Shown: piece by piece, positions 25,266 through 36,102 of the stretch
Numbering within the stretch: the stretch's first letter is position 1
How the letters are laid out: each line of letters begins with the position of its first letter
Origin: Hyphomonadaceae bacterium
GTDB taxonomy: Bacteria > Pseudomonadota > Alphaproteobacteria > Caulobacterales > Aquidulcibacteraceae
DNA: 64,000 nucleotides
Assembly (NCBI GenBank): GCA_023384105.1
Contig: JAHDXR010000005.1
Location: 186,001 to 250,000, forward strand
Reading direction: 5' to 3'
Position numbers and translations under genes: made by a program
The notes under the pieces: model-generated
What the model was told of the DNA's origin: nothing
Seen by the model: only the letters and a program-made list of their open reading frames with translations
The model's database searches: none

Positions 25266-25925
25266 ATGACCCAAACGCTCCGCATCGACTTCGTTTCCGA
25301 CATCGCCTGTCCGTGGTGCGTGATCGGGCTGGGTTCGCTGCTCAAGGCGCTCGATACGATGAAGGGCGAGGTCGAGGCGGAGATTCGCTTCTGGCCATTC
25401 GAACTCAATCCGGACATGCCGCCCGAGGGCGAGAACGCGGGCGAGCACGTCGCGCGCAAGTACGGTTCGACGCGCGAGCGATCGGACGCGGTGCGCGAGG
25501 CGATCAGGGAGCACGGCGCGGCGCTGGGCTTCACGTTCAACTACGGCCCCGACAGCCGCATCTGGAACACGTTCGACGCGCACAGGCTGCTGGCGTGGGC
25601 GCTGCCGCAGGGCAAGCAATTGGCGCTGAAGCAGGCGCTGTTCAAATCCAACTTCACCGATCAGCGCCCGACCGGCGATGTCGAGGCGCTGGTCGAGGCC
25701 GCGCGCGAGGCCGGGCTCGATCCGGACCAGGCGCGCGACGTGCTCGTCTCCGGCGCGTTCGCGGACGAGGTGCGCGCCGAGGAGGAGCATTGGCGGCGCA
25801 ACGGCGTCCAGGCCGTGCCCTCGGTGATCTTCAATCGGCGCTGGCTGATTCAAGGCGGCCAGCCGCCGGACGTGTTCGCCCAGGCGATCCGCGACATCCT
25901 CAGCGGCGCTGCGCGCGAGGCGTAA
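25266..25925 (+). CDS. DsbA-family (FrnE-like) thiol oxidoreductase
   Basis: The 219-residue protein has a thioredoxin fold with the active-site pair Cys15-Pro-Trp-Cys18 in VSDIACPWCVIG and the cis-Pro segment AVPSVIFNRRW. There is no signal peptide, so it is the cytoplasmic FrnE/2-hydroxychromene-2-carboxylate isomerase-like group rather than periplasmic DsbA. It lies 12 bp after the toxin gene but is probably functionally separate. Confidence 0.88.
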   Translation: MTQTLRIDFVSDIACPWCVIGLGSLLKALDTMKGEVEAEIRFWPFELNPDMPPEGENAGEHVARKYGSTRERSDAVREAIREHGAALGFTFNYGPDSRIWNTFDAHRLLAWALPQGKQLALKQALFKSNFTDQRPTGDVEALVEAAREAGLDPDQARDVLVSGAFADEVRAEEEHWRRNGVQAVPSVIFNRRWLIQGGQPPDVFAQAIRDILSGAAREA

Positions 25926-25948
25926 GCCGCTTCAATCCCTCAAGCGGA

Positions 25949-25987
25949 TGCAGGATGAAACCGGGCTGCCGGCTGGACGCCGGCGGT

Positions 25988-25990
<3 letters not shown>
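25949..25990. repeat. Hybrid of elements C and A overlapping the acs stop codon
   Basis: The left part TGCAGGATGAAACCGGGCTG matches the start of element C, while the right part GGACGCCGGCGGTCTA matches the end of element A with one change. The last three bases are the TAG stop codon of the minus-strand acs gene, so the element supplies that stop. Confidence 0.6.
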
Positions 25991-27925
<1,935 letters not shown>

Positions 27926-28088
27926 GGGCTTTTTTCCTCCGCCAGGAACAAAGCACAGCGGCGGCGCACAACAAAGACGCCGCAATGCAGAGAGCTTGCT
28001 GAATCGTAGGATTGCGGCGTGCAACCGCGGCGCGCGATGCGCGGTTTGGCTCCGGGCTGGGGGTTCCGTTTCGCTTTGGAGGATTGCA

Positions 28089-28439
28089 ATGCATCGCGCA
28101 CTCGCCTTGACTGCCGCAGCGTTCCTGATCGCCGCGCCGATCAGCGTCGCGCAGACGCCGGAGACGACCCCGCCGCCTGCGACCCAGACGGCGCCGCCGA
28201 CCGATCAGCCGCCGCCGACCGAACCGACTGCGCCGACCACGCCGACGCCGCCGGGCGCGCCGGACATGCCGCCGCGCACGGCGCCGCCGTCCACGGAACC
28301 GGCGCCGTCTGGCGCGCCGGAAGGCTGCCGCACGCGCCAGCCGGCCGGCGAACAATGCGCATGTCTGTCCGACACGAACCGCGTCGGCACGTCGACCGCG
28401 CACCCCGACGGCCACAACGTGTGTGTGCGGCCGGACTGA
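28089..28439 (+). CDS. Small secreted Pro/Thr-rich protein, function unknown
   Basis: The ATG at 28089 has a GGAGG site 5 nt upstream and gives 116 residues. A signal peptide ([20 protein letters not shown]) is followed by about 60 residues made almost only of Pro, Thr, Ala and Glu, then a short domain with three cysteines ([25 protein letters not shown]). It looks like an exported protein with a flexible linker and a small disulfide-bonded tail. I recognise no family. Confidence 0.65.
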   Translation: MHRALALTAAAFLIAAPISVAQTPETTPPPATQTAPPTDQPPPTEPTAPTTPTPPGAPDMPPRTAPPSTEPAPSGAPEGCRTRQPAGEQCACLSDTNRVGTSTAHPDGHNVCVRPD

Positions 28440-28450
28440 GCGAACGGCGG

Positions 28451-28497
28451 GCGGCGAATGGCGAATGGGAGCGGTGCGCTCCCCGCCATTCGCTGCC
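28451..28497. terminator. Strong hairpin after the secreted-protein gene
   Basis: Nested stems form one long hairpin: GCGAATGGCG pairs with CGCCATTCGC, and inside it GGGAGCG pairs with CGCTCCC around a GTG loop. It lies in the 79-bp space between the convergent secreted-protein and lrp genes. There is no T-run on either side, so it may be a REP-like hairpin rather than a classical terminator. Confidence 0.5.
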
Positions 28498-28518
28498 TTG
28501 CCTAAAGCGCGTTCGGCT

Positions 28519-28998
28519 CTAGCGCGCCACGCTTGCGGCGCGGCGGAACACGGTGCGGATGGTGAAGTTCGAGACCAGGCGGCGCACGCCCGGGAGCTTG
28601 GACAGCGTTTCCTGGTGGATGCGCTCGTAGCGGTCGTTGTCGGCGATGACGATGCGCAGCAGATAATCGCTTTCGCCGGTCATCAGGTGGCAGTCCTGCA
28701 CTTCGCGGCAGAGCGCCACCGCGCGCTCGAACTTCGCCATGGTTTCGCGGCGCTGGTCTTCCAGCGTCACGGCGACGAACACGGTGGCGCTGCGGCCCAG
28801 CGCCTTCTCCGAGAGGATGGCGGCGTAGCCTTCGATCACCGCGGCGGCTTCCATGGCTTTGACGCGGCGGTGGCAGGCCGACGGCGAGAGCCCCACGCGC
28901 TCGGCCAGGGCGGCGGCCGTGAGCGCGCCGTCGCGCTCCAGCTCAATCAAGATTTTATGGTCGAACGCGTCGAGCTGAACGGGAGAATTTTGCGGCAT
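28519..28998 (-). CDS. Lrp/AsnC-family regulator
   Basis: The 159-residue protein has the Lrp helix-turn-helix (LTAAALAERVGLSPSACHRRVKAME, residues about 25-49) and the C-terminal RAM ligand domain (FVAVTLEDQRRETMAKF, CHLMTGESDYLLRIV). It is divergent from alanine dehydrogenase, the normal partner of this subgroup (AldR-type), so it probably activates ald in response to alanine or other amino acids. Confidence 0.92.
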   Translation of the reverse strand: MPQNSPVQLDAFDHKILIELERDGALTAAALAERVGLSPSACHRRVKAMEAAAVIEGYAAILSEKALGRSATVFVAVTLEDQRRETMAKFERAVALCREVQDCHLMTGESDYLLRIVIADNDRYERIHQETLSKLPGVRRLVSNFTIRTVFRRAASVAR

Positions 28999-29043
28999 GA
29001 GGGCGCTGGTGCTGAGAGTTCAGCGTCAATCTAGCATCAATTA

Positions 29044-29084
29044 GAAAAATATCGAAGAAAATGCACGTCTGTTGCGATATTTCC
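29044..29084. promoter_or_regulatory. Inverted repeat in the lrp/ald divergent promoter region
   Basis: GAAAAATATCG at 29044-29054 is repeated inverted as CGATATTTCC at 29075-29084, in an A/T-rich stretch that stands out against the GC-rich surroundings. It lies 23 bp upstream of ald and 46 bp from the lrp start. Lrp-type proteins bind such spaced A/T-rich inverted repeats, so it is a candidate site for the regulator encoded here. Confidence 0.5.
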
Positions 29085-29106
29085 CCGACGATCAGGAGAA
29101 AATCCC

Positions 29107-30219
29107 ATGCGTGTCGGCTGCCCCAAGGAAATCAAGGTCCATGAATACCGTGTCGGCCTGACGCCGGAGAGCGCCGCGGAGCTGGTGCGCGCCGGGCACG
29201 AGGTGATCCTGGAGACCAGGGCGGGCGAGGGCATCGGCGCGCCGGACAGCGTCTATGAAAAGGTCGGCGTGAATATCGCGCCCGACGCCGACGCGGTGTT
29301 CGCCCAGTCCGAGATGATCGTGAAGGTGAAGGAGCCGCAGGCGGTCGAGATCGCGCGGCTGAAGCCGCAGCACATCCTCTTCACCTATCTCCATCTCGCG
29401 CCCGATCCGGAGCAGGCGGAAGGGCTGATGCGGTCCGGCGCGACCTGCATCGCCTACGAGACGGTGACCGATAAGGACGGGCGCCTGCCGCTCCTGAAGC
29501 CGATGAGCGAGGTTGCGGGGCGGATGTCGGTCCAGGTCGGCGCGCATTACCTCGAAAAGGCGCATGGCGGCCGCGGCGTGCTGATGGGCGGCGTGCCGGG
29601 CGTGCGGCCGGCGGACGTGGTGATCCTCGGCGCCGGCGTGGCCGGCTACAACGCCGCGCAGATCGCGGTCGGCATGCGGGCGCGGGTGACGGTGTTCGAC
29701 AAGAACCCGGCGCGGCTGGAAGAACTCGACCGCGAATTCAACGGTCGGCTGGAGACGGTGTATTCCACCAGGGCCGCGGTCGAGGAAGCGGTGAAGGAGG
29801 CCGATGTCGTCATCGGCGCGGTGCTGGTGGCGGGCGCGGCGGCGCCGAAGCTGATCACGCGGCCGATGCTGAAGACCATGCGTCCGGGGTCGGTGCTGGT
29901 CGACATCTCGATCGACCAGGGCGGCTGCTTTGAAACGTCGAAGCCCACCACCCATTCCGATCCCGTCTTCACGGTCGACGGCGTCATTCATTATTGCGTC
30001 GCCAACATGCCGGGCGCGGTGGCGCGCACCTCGGCGTTCGCGCTGAACAACGCGACGCTGCCGTTTGTCCTGGCGCTCGCCAACAAGGGCTACAAGAAGG
30101 CGCTGCAAGACGATCCGCACCTCGCCGACGGCCTCAACGTCTATGAGGGCGCGATCGCGCACGAAGCGGTGGCCAAGGATCTCGGCAAGCCGTTCAAGCG
30201 GCCGAGCTGGCTGGGCTGA
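29107..30219 (+). CDS. ald: Alanine dehydrogenase
   Basis: The 370-residue enzyme interconverts alanine and pyruvate plus ammonia with NAD. N-terminal MRVGCPKEIKVHEYRVGLTP, the HILFTYLHLAPD segment with the catalytic histidine, the VVILGAGVAGYNAAQIAVGM nucleotide site and VTDKDGRLPLLKPMSEVAG are typical. An AGGAGA site precedes the ATG. It could recycle alanine formed by the alanine-producing (pyruvate-using) aminotransferases of the polyamine region. Confidence 0.96.
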   Translation: MRVGCPKEIKVHEYRVGLTPESAAELVRAGHEVILETRAGEGIGAPDSVYEKVGVNIAPDADAVFAQSEMIVKVKEPQAVEIARLKPQHILFTYLHLAPDPEQAEGLMRSGATCIAYETVTDKDGRLPLLKPMSEVAGRMSVQVGAHYLEKAHGGRGVLMGGVPGVRPADVVILGAGVAGYNAAQIAVGMRARVTVFDKNPARLEELDREFNGRLETVYSTRAAVEEAVKEADVVIGAVLVAGAAAPKLITRPMLKTMRPGSVLVDISIDQGGCFETSKPTTHSDPVFTVDGVIHYCVANMPGAVARTSAFALNNATLPFVLALANKGYKKALQDDPHLADGLNVYEGAIAHEAVAKDLGKPFKRPSWLG

Positions 30220-30232
30220 GCCGGTTCGGCGC

Positions 30233-30580
30233 ATGCCGGTCAGCAAAGCCCAGGCCCGCAAGCTTGCGCTTGCGCTGGAGGGCGTGAGCGAGGTGGCGCA
30301 TATGGACCGCCCCGCGTTCCGCACCACGCGGAAGATTTTTGCGACGCTGCCGCCGAGCGAAGAGGCGGTGAACCTCATGTTCGACCTGCCGACGCAAGAG
30401 TTCTTCTGCGAACAGGCGCCGGGCGTGATCGCGCCGCTGCCGGGCGGCTGGGGCCGGATGGGCATGTGCCGCTGCGATCTGAAGCTGGCGGACGAGCCGA
30501 TCGTGCATTCGGCGCTGAAGGCGGCGCATGCGCTGGCGGCGCCGAAACCGAAGGCAAAGCGCGCCAAGAAGAAGAGCTGA
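30233..30580 (+). CDS. MmcQ/YjbR-family protein
   Basis: The ATG at 30233, 13 bp after ald, gives 115 residues. It has the MmcQ/YjbR (CyaY-like fold) pattern: ARKLALALEGVSEVAHMDRP, FRTTRKIFATLPPSEEAVNL, and a C-terminal helix that here ends in a lysine-rich tail (KPKAKRAKKKS). Members are presumed DNA-binding but have no settled function. It may be the second gene of the ald transcript. Confidence 0.8.
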   Translation: MPVSKAQARKLALALEGVSEVAHMDRPAFRTTRKIFATLPPSEEAVNLMFDLPTQEFFCEQAPGVIAPLPGGWGRMGMCRCDLKLADEPIVHSALKAAHALAAPKPKAKRAKKKS

Positions 30581-30804
30581 AACACGCCGTTGCAAGGACG
30601 CCGGCGGGTTACTGCGCCTCAGGGTGGCGCGCGCCGGCGACGCAGCGCATGGTTCCAGAACCATGCTGGGCGGGGGCGGTAATCACATCTTCGTGGGCTG
30701 ACGCGTCCGCCGCGGACCTTGCGCGCATCTGCTTGGTTGGAGAGGTGCGCGGCAAGGAATTGTTCAGCATTAACGCGCACGCTCGGAGCGCTCGGAGAAC
30801 GCCA

Positions 30805-30990
30805 ATGCTCGAGAAACGAATCGGCGAGCCTTGCCCGACATGCCGGACGCCGCTGCAGCGGCGCCGGTCCACCTTTCGCACCATTGTCGGCGATGTCGCC
30901 TATTGCGCGCGCTGCTGCTCGTCGTTCGAACTCGCCTGCGAGGAAGACAAGAACGTAGCGGCGTTCGCGCCGGAATTCGCGCCGATCTGA
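30805..30990 (+). CDS. Small zinc-ribbon-like protein
   Basis: The ATG at 30805 gives 61 residues with two cysteine pairs, CPTC (residues 9-12) and CARCC (about 34-38), arranged as a zinc ribbon, between a short basic run and an acidic tail. An upstream frame extension lacks a ribosome site. No family is recognised. Similar small proteins bind metal or nucleic acid, but nothing here proves it. The 224 bp before it contain only a short palindrome (30649-30664). Confidence 0.5.
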   Translation: MLEKRIGEPCPTCRTPLQRRRSTFRTIVGDVAYCARCCSSFELACEEDKNVAAFAPEFAPI

Positions 30991-31053
30991 GGCGCGTGGA
31001 CATAAGCTGATACGCCGGGCCCCAGCGGAGCCCGGCGCAGCCGGTTTTCCCTC

Positions 31054-31311
31054 TCAGCGATTGTCCAACTGGCTCCGCACCGTGGCGAGTCCTTCGCGGG
31101 TGATGCGATAGGGGCCGCCGTTCTCGCTCCGGATGAAGCGGCGGCGGCGAAGCTTCAGAAAGACGGCGAGGGTGCAGTCGTCGAGCCGCCAGCCGTCGCG
31201 GTTGAGACAGTCGATTTCGACGATGTCGCCCTTCTCGTTCTTGCGGTGATGGATCGCGCCGCCCTGGGCGAGCGCGTGCAGCGTGCGCTGTTCGTACTTC
31301 GAGATGTTCAC
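31054..31311 (-). CDS. yjhX: YjhX-family protein
   Basis: The 85-residue protein aligns by eye along its whole length with E. coli Yjh[36 protein letters not shown], and the end [19 protein letters not shown]. YjhX has been listed as a toxin of the yjhX/yjhQ pair; no yjhQ-like acetyltransferase gene is adjacent here, so this may be a solitary copy with another job. Confidence 0.85.
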   Translation of the reverse strand: MNISKYEQRTLHALAQGGAIHHRKNEKGDIVEIDCLNRDGWRLDDCTLAVFLKLRRRRFIRSENGGPYRITREGLATVRSQLDNR

Positions 31312-31482
31312 TGGAATGATTGCCTGGCCTGAACGTGATCGTTCGCGCGCGCCGTTCGCTCGCGGCGGCGCGGTTCAGAGCGGGCTGGCGTTCAAACGGA
31401 CGCGGCCCGCAGCGTCAGGCAATCTCGGTCGTCATAAGGCGGGCGGCTTGTGCCGCAGCGCGGCGGCGAATGCAAGCGCGGC

Positions 31483-32340
31483 TCAGTCCGCCGCATTCCG
31501 GGCGCTCAGGGGCGCTTGCCGCCGCAGGCGCGCAGCCCAGCGCCACATCACCTTGAACGGCCAGAGCAGCTGTGCGAGCGCGCCGGCGCCGATCTCGTCG
31601 CGCACGCCGAGCGGAACGGCGCACGGGCCGGGCAGACGATAGGTGCCGAACGCCTGGTCGAACACGGAGAACACGGTGGCGAAGTTCACGCCGGCGCCGT
31701 CGGCGTCGCGGATGTGGTGCCAGCGATGCGTGGCCGGCGAAATGAACACGCGCGCGAGCGGGCCGTAAGTCCACGGCAGATCCATGTGAATGTAAAGGCC
31801 GTAGAAGTGGCGCACGAGGTTGTTGATCATCAGCGCCCACATCGGAAAGCCGAGCAGGGCGAGAAAGCTCGTGTCGATCAAAGCGGTGGTAACGCGGTTG
31901 AACGGGTGGAAGCGCAGGCCCGTCGTCCACGTCATCGCGTCGTCGCTGTGATGGATGGCGTGCGCCGGCCAGAAGAAGCTGAGGTGCTCCAGCCGGTGGC
32001 GCCAATAGCCGATGAAGTCGCCGGCGAAGACGGCGAGAAACGCTGTCAGCCACGCCGGCAGGGCCGACCAGTGATCGGCGTCGAACAGGCGCAGGCCCGC
32101 CTGCTGCATCAGCCCGCCGGTGAAGGCGAGCCCCATCAGCAAGAGCGGGGTGACGAAGGCGATGTCGAACGCGAACAGGATGAGGTTGGTGCGCACCTGC
32201 GGCAGCGCGTTGCGGGCGATGCGGAAGGCGCTGGCGCCGCGGACGATGAAGGCGATCAGCGCAAACGCAAGCGCGGGCCAGATCAGCCCGGTGAAGGCGG
32301 CCCAGAACGCCTCGGCGGTTTGGAGCAGCAGCGCTTGCAC
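31483..32340 (-). CDS. Sterol desaturase/fatty acid hydroxylase family membrane enzyme
   Basis: The 285-residue membrane protein carries the histidine clusters of the di-iron family: HRLEH, HAIHH and HRWHH, set between hydrophobic segments. Members hydroxylate or desaturate lipids, carotenoids or sterols at the membrane. The substrate cannot be told. It lies one base downstream of the PhzF-like gene stop on the same strand, which suggests co-transcription. Confidence 0.9.
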   Translation of the reverse strand: MQALLLQTAEAFWAAFTGLIWPALAFALIAFIVRGASAFRIARNALPQVRTNLILFAFDIAFVTPLLLMGLAFTGGLMQQAGLRLFDADHWSALPAWLTAFLAVFAGDFIGYWRHRLEHLSFFWPAHAIHHSDDAMTWTTGLRFHPFNRVTTALIDTSFLALLGFPMWALMINNLVRHFYGLYIHMDLPWTYGPLARVFISPATHRWHHIRDADGAGVNFATVFSVFDQAFGTYRLPGPCAVPLGVRDEIGAGALAQLLWPFKVMWRWAARLRRQAPLSARNAAD

Positions 32341-32341
32341 A

Positions 32342-33241
32342 TCAGCAGAATAGCACGCCTTCGCTGATTTTCACCGCCTTGCCGGCGATGCGCGCGCCGG
32401 CAAGCTTGGCGCCCGCGATCTCCACCTCCAGGCCGATCAGCGAAGGCCGGCCCATTTCGACGCCCTGCAGGATCGGCAGCGTGTGCCAGCCGTCGGACAG
32501 ATCCTCGAACCGGGCGAGGACGCCGGCGAAGGCGGCGGCGCCGCCGCCGGTGGCGGGATCCTCGGCGATGCCGAGTTCCGGCGCGAACATGCGGGCATGG
32601 AAGGAATGCGGCGCGTTCTCTGCGGCGCGGGCGTAGACGAACATCTCGGTCGCGCCGAGCGCGGCCGAGATGTTCGCGTCCGCTGTGCGGGCGCGCGCCA
32701 GCGCCTGGCGCGAAGCGACGGGAACCATCGCGAACGGCACGCCGGCGGAGAACAGCGAGGGCGCATGACTGTCGAAGCCGATGTCTGCGAGGTCGAGGCC
32801 GAGCGCGCGGGCCGCGGCGTCCGGCGCCGGATCGGCGCCGGCCTGCTGCGAGAGCTTGGGCGCGGCGAACTCGGCGAAGCTTGCGCCGTTCGGCTCGATC
32901 TTCACGCCGCAGCGGACCGGGCCGATGCGCTCTTCGAGGATCAGAACGACGTCGCGCACTTCGTTGCGCGTATGGCGCGCTTCGGCGAGCGCGATGGCGC
33001 AGCCGATGGTGGGGTGTCCGGCGAAGGGGAGTTCCTTGCCGGGCGTGAAGATGCGCACGCTGGCTTCGTGCTGGGCGTAGGCGGGCGCGCGCACGAAGAC
33101 GGTCTCGGAGAGATTGAACTCACGGGCGACGGTCTGCATTTGCGCATCGGTGAGCGCATCGGCGTCATAGACGATCGCGAGCGGATTGCCGGCGAAGCGG
33201 GTGTCGGTGAAGACGTCGTAGGTGGCGTAGCGGAGCTGCAT
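32342..33241 (-). CDS. PhzF-family isomerase/epimerase
   Basis: The 299-residue protein has the diaminopimelate-epimerase fold of PhzF proteins: YDVFTDTRFAGNPLAIV at the N-terminus, the catalytic glutamate in FNLSETVFV, ELPFAGHPTIGCAIAL, and EDPATGGGAAAFAGVL in the second half. No other phenazine genes are present, so it is one of the common PhzF-like enzymes of unknown substrate. Confidence 0.9.
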   Translation of the reverse strand: MQLRYATYDVFTDTRFAGNPLAIVYDADALTDAQMQTVAREFNLSETVFVRAPAYAQHEASVRIFTPGKELPFAGHPTIGCAIALAEARHTRNEVRDVVLILEERIGPVRCGVKIEPNGASFAEFAAPKLSQQAGADPAPDAAARALGLDLADIGFDSHAPSLFSAGVPFAMVPVASRQALARARTADANISAALGATEMFVYARAAENAPHSFHARMFAPELGIAEDPATGGGAAAFAGVLARFEDLSDGWHTLPILQGVEMGRPSLIGLEVEIAGAKLAGARIAGKAVKISEGVLFC

Positions 33242-33272
33242 GCGCCTGTTCTAGCGCACGCCGCCGCGCGCG

Positions 33273-33596
33273 CTAGCGCCCCGCGGCGGAAATGCGCGCC
33301 GCGGCGGGCGCGCCGGCGACGCGGACGCGCTTGCCGCCGCCGGGCGGAGGCGGATCCGCCAAGCTCATGACCGCCATGCCCATCTGCACGCTGGCGAAAG
33401 TGAGGCCGACGAAGAACCAGAGCAGCAGCATGGCCGGCTGCGCGTTCTGAGCGGCGGCCAGCGTCGCCAGGCCGCCGATGTCGAAGATCAGGAAGCTGCC
33501 GACGAAGGCGGTGGAAATGGCGTAGCCGATCAGCGCATGCACCAGGAACAGGCGCACGAGATGCTGAGTGCGGAGGAAACGCGCGATCGAGTGCAT
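33273..33596 (-). CDS. Small membrane protein, function unknown
   Basis: The 107-residue protein has two or three hydrophobic segments (VRLFLVHALIGYAISTAFVG, MLLLWFFVGLTFASVQMGMA) and a soluble Pro/Gly/Arg-rich tail. It lies 31 bp upstream of the PhzF-like gene on the same strand. No family is recognised. Confidence 0.6.
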   Translation of the reverse strand: MHSIARFLRTQHLVRLFLVHALIGYAISTAFVGSFLIFDIGGLATLAAAQNAQPAMLLLWFFVGLTFASVQMGMAVMSLADPPPPGGGKRVRVAGAPAAARISAAGR

Positions 33597-33664
33597 GTGC
33601 TGACAATGCGCGGGGCGACGGGCGGTTTCAACGCTTCTGCGCCTGGAGCGCCGTATGCCGCAGT

Positions 33665-35110
33665 TCAGGCGAAGCCGCCGAAGTTCAGGAACTTCGTTTC
33701 GAGATACTCCTCCAGCCCCTCGACCCCGCCTTCGCGGCCGAGGCCGCTTTCCTTCACGCCGCCGAACGGGATGACCTCGTTGGAGAAGACGCCGTCATTG
33801 ATCGAGACCATGCCGGCCTCGATGCGCTCGGCCACGCGCCAGGCGCGGTTGACGTCCCCGGTGAAGAAATAGGCGGCCAAGCCGAACGGCGTGTCGTTGG
33901 CGATGGCGACGGCTTCGTCTTCGCTCTTGAAGCGGATCAGCGGCGCGACCGGGCCGAAAATCTCTTCGGTGTTGACGCGCATGTCGCGGGTGACGTTGGC
34001 GAGCACGGTGGGGGTGTAGAATTGCGCGCCGGCGGGATGCTTCTTGCCGCCGGTGAGCGCGGTCGCGCCCGACGCCAGCGCTTCGGCGACCATGCGCTCG
34101 ACTTTCTCGATCGCCTTCTCGTCGATCAGCGGGCCGATCTCGACGCCGTCCCGGTCGCCGGGGCCGACCTTGAGCTCGGCGACCGCTTCGGTGAGTTTTT
34201 GCGAGAAGGCGTCGTAGATCGCGTCCTCGACCAGGATGCGGTTGGCGCAGACGCAGGTCTGGCCCGCGTTGCGGAATTTGGAGGCGACAGCGCCTTTGAC
34301 GGCGAGATCGAGATCGGCGTCGGCGAACACCATAAGCGGCGCGTTGCCGCCGAGTTCGAGCGACACTTTCTTCACCGTGGAGCCGACGCAGAGCGCGCCC
34401 AGCGTCTTGCCGACTTCGGTCGAGCCGGTGAACGAGAACTTCCGCACCAGCGGGCTCTCGCACAGCACGCGGCCGACGTCGCCGGTGTGATTGCGTGTCG
34501 TCACCACGTTGAACACGCCGGGCGGAACGCCGGCCTGCTCGGCGAGTTCGGCCAGCGCCAGCGCGGTGAGCGGGGTCTGCGACGGCGGCTTGACCACGAA
34601 GGTGCAGCCGGCGGCGAGCGCCGGTGCCGCCTTGCGCGTGATCATCGCCATCGGGAAATTCCACGGCGTGATCGCCGCGGCGACGCCGACCGGCTGCTTG
34701 ATCGTCACATAGCGGCGCGTCGGCGTGGTGGCGGGGATGGCGCGGCCGTAGGCGCGCTTGGCTTCCTCGCCGAACCACTCGACGAACGCCGCGCCATAGG
34801 CGGCCTCGCCCTTCGCTTCCGCGAACGGCTTGCCGCCTTCGAGCGAGATGAGTCGCCCGAGCCGGTCGAGATCGGCGGTCATCAGCTCGAACCATCTGCG
34901 CAGAATCTGCGCCCGCTCCTTGGCGGCCTTGCCGGCCCAGGCCGGAAACGCCTTGTGCGCGGTGGCGACCGCTTCCTCGGCCTCGGCGGCGCCGAGATCG
35001 GGCGCGTGCGCGATCACCTGCTGGTTGGCGGGATTGTAGACCGCGAAGCGCTGGGCGCCCGAGCGCCACTGGCCGTCGATATAGGCGTCGGAGCGGAACG
35101 TGAGGTCCAT
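33665..35110 (-). CDS. gabD: Succinate-semialdehyde dehydrogenase
   Basis: The 481-residue aldehyde dehydrogenase resembles GabD. Asn151 (PWNFPMAM), Glu252 (LELGGNAP) and the nucleophile Cys286 (NAGQTCVCANR) are in place. It converts succinate semialdehyde to succinate with NAD(P), finishing GABA breakdown. Since no other aldehyde dehydrogenase is in the window, it may also take gamma-glutamyl-aminobutyraldehyde, the PuuC step, but this is inference. Confidence 0.93.
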   Translation of the reverse strand: MDLTFRSDAYIDGQWRSGAQRFAVYNPANQQVIAHAPDLGAAEAEEAVATAHKAFPAWAGKAAKERAQILRRWFELMTADLDRLGRLISLEGGKPFAEAKGEAAYGAAFVEWFGEEAKRAYGRAIPATTPTRRYVTIKQPVGVAAAITPWNFPMAMITRKAAPALAAGCTFVVKPPSQTPLTALALAELAEQAGVPPGVFNVVTTRNHTGDVGRVLCESPLVRKFSFTGSTEVGKTLGALCVGSTVKKVSLELGGNAPLMVFADADLDLAVKGAVASKFRNAGQTCVCANRILVEDAIYDAFSQKLTEAVAELKVGPGDRDGVEIGPLIDEKAIEKVERMVAEALASGATALTGGKKHPAGAQFYTPTVLANVTRDMRVNTEEIFGPVAPLIRFKSEDEAVAIANDTPFGLAAYFFTGDVNRAWRVAERIEAGMVSINDGVFSNEVIPFGGVKESGLGREGGVEGLEEYLETKFLNFGGFA

Positions 35111-35247
35111 GGCGCGTGTTCCTTGAACGAGATGAGGAGGACATTGCGCACGCTCAAAGCGGCTTCAACCCCCGTCCCCGATCGTGTTCCTCGATTGTGG
35201 CGCCGCGCCGTGCGCGAGCGTATAGCTTGGTCCGCAGGAGGGCGCGC

Positions 35248-36093
35248 ATGAGCTGGAAAGACATCCTGGTCATTGTCTCGGAGGCCGAGGCGGACGAGCC
35301 GGCGCTGGCTCTGGGCGAAGCGCTGGCGGGCCAGTGCGCCGACTGCCACCTGGCCGCGGCCTTCCTGACGCCGCTGCCGGACGAGCCGCTGGCGTACGAG
35401 CCGACCGTGGTGGCCGGGGTCTGGGCCGAGCTGCTCGGCCGCGCGCGCCAGGAAGCGGAAGCCGAGCGCAAGAAGGTCGAGAAGCGGCTCGCCGGTTTCG
35501 CACAGGACGTCGAGCTGCGCAGCGCCGAGGCGCTGTCGCGCGACCTGGGCCGGGTGGCGGCGGTGCATGCGCGCTACGCCGACGTTGCGGTGATGACGCG
35601 CCCGAGCGACGGACCGGGCGTCGAGCTGCGCGAGGAGATCATCGAGGGCGTGCTGTTTCACTCCGGCCGCCCGGCCTTGATCGCGCCGCCGGGCTGGAAG
35701 GGCCAGGGCGTCGGCAAGCGCGTGGTGGTGGCCTGGGACGCCAGCCGCGAGGCGACGCGGGCGCTGTCGGAGGCGCAGTCGATCCTGGACAAGGCCGAGC
35801 AGATCACGGTCGTGACCGTGGACGCCAAGCCGAAAATGTTCGGCCACGGCGACCAGCCGGGCGCCAATATCGCCGCGCACCTGTCGCGCCGCGGCCTGCC
35901 GGCGGACGTGCGCAATGTCGACTCCATGGGCCGCTCGGCTTCGCTGGCGATCCTGGAGGAAGCGACCAGCCTCAACGCCGATCTGGTGGTCATGGGCGGC
36001 TACGCCCATTCGCGGCTGCGCGAACTGGTGTTCGGCGGCGCCACGCGCGAACTGCTGCGTACGGCCACGGTGCCGCTGCTGATGGCGCATTAG
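35248..36093 (+). CDS. Universal stress protein, double UspA domain
   Basis: The ATG at 35248, with CAGGAGG upstream, gives 281 residues in two Usp-like halves. The first (KDILVIVSEAEADEPALALG) is poorly conserved; the second (KRVVVAWDASREATRALSEA) ends with the ATP-site pattern GGYAHSRLRELVFGGATRELL. Such tandem Usp proteins bind ATP and help survive stress. It is followed after 9 bp by a small membrane protein gene and then clpB, a stress-related neighbourhood. Confidence 0.87.
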   Translation: MSWKDILVIVSEAEADEPALALGEALAGQCADCHLAAAFLTPLPDEPLAYEPTVVAGVWAELLGRARQEAEAERKKVEKRLAGFAQDVELRSAEALSRDLGRVAAVHARYADVAVMTRPSDGPGVELREEIIEGVLFHSGRPALIAPPGWKGQGVGKRVVVAWDASREATRALSEAQSILDKAEQITVVTVDAKPKMFGHGDQPGANIAAHLSRRGLPADVRNVDSMGRSASLAILEEATSLNADLVVMGGYAHSRLRELVFGGATRELLRTATVPLLMAH

Positions 36094-36102
36094 GGAGCGG
36101 CG

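Noticed and set aside
31318-31424. Possible 107-bp mobile element with GATTGCCTG / CAGGCAATC ends
   Set aside because: Terminal repeats of nine bases could arise by chance; no second copy was noticed in the window, so I do not call it an element.
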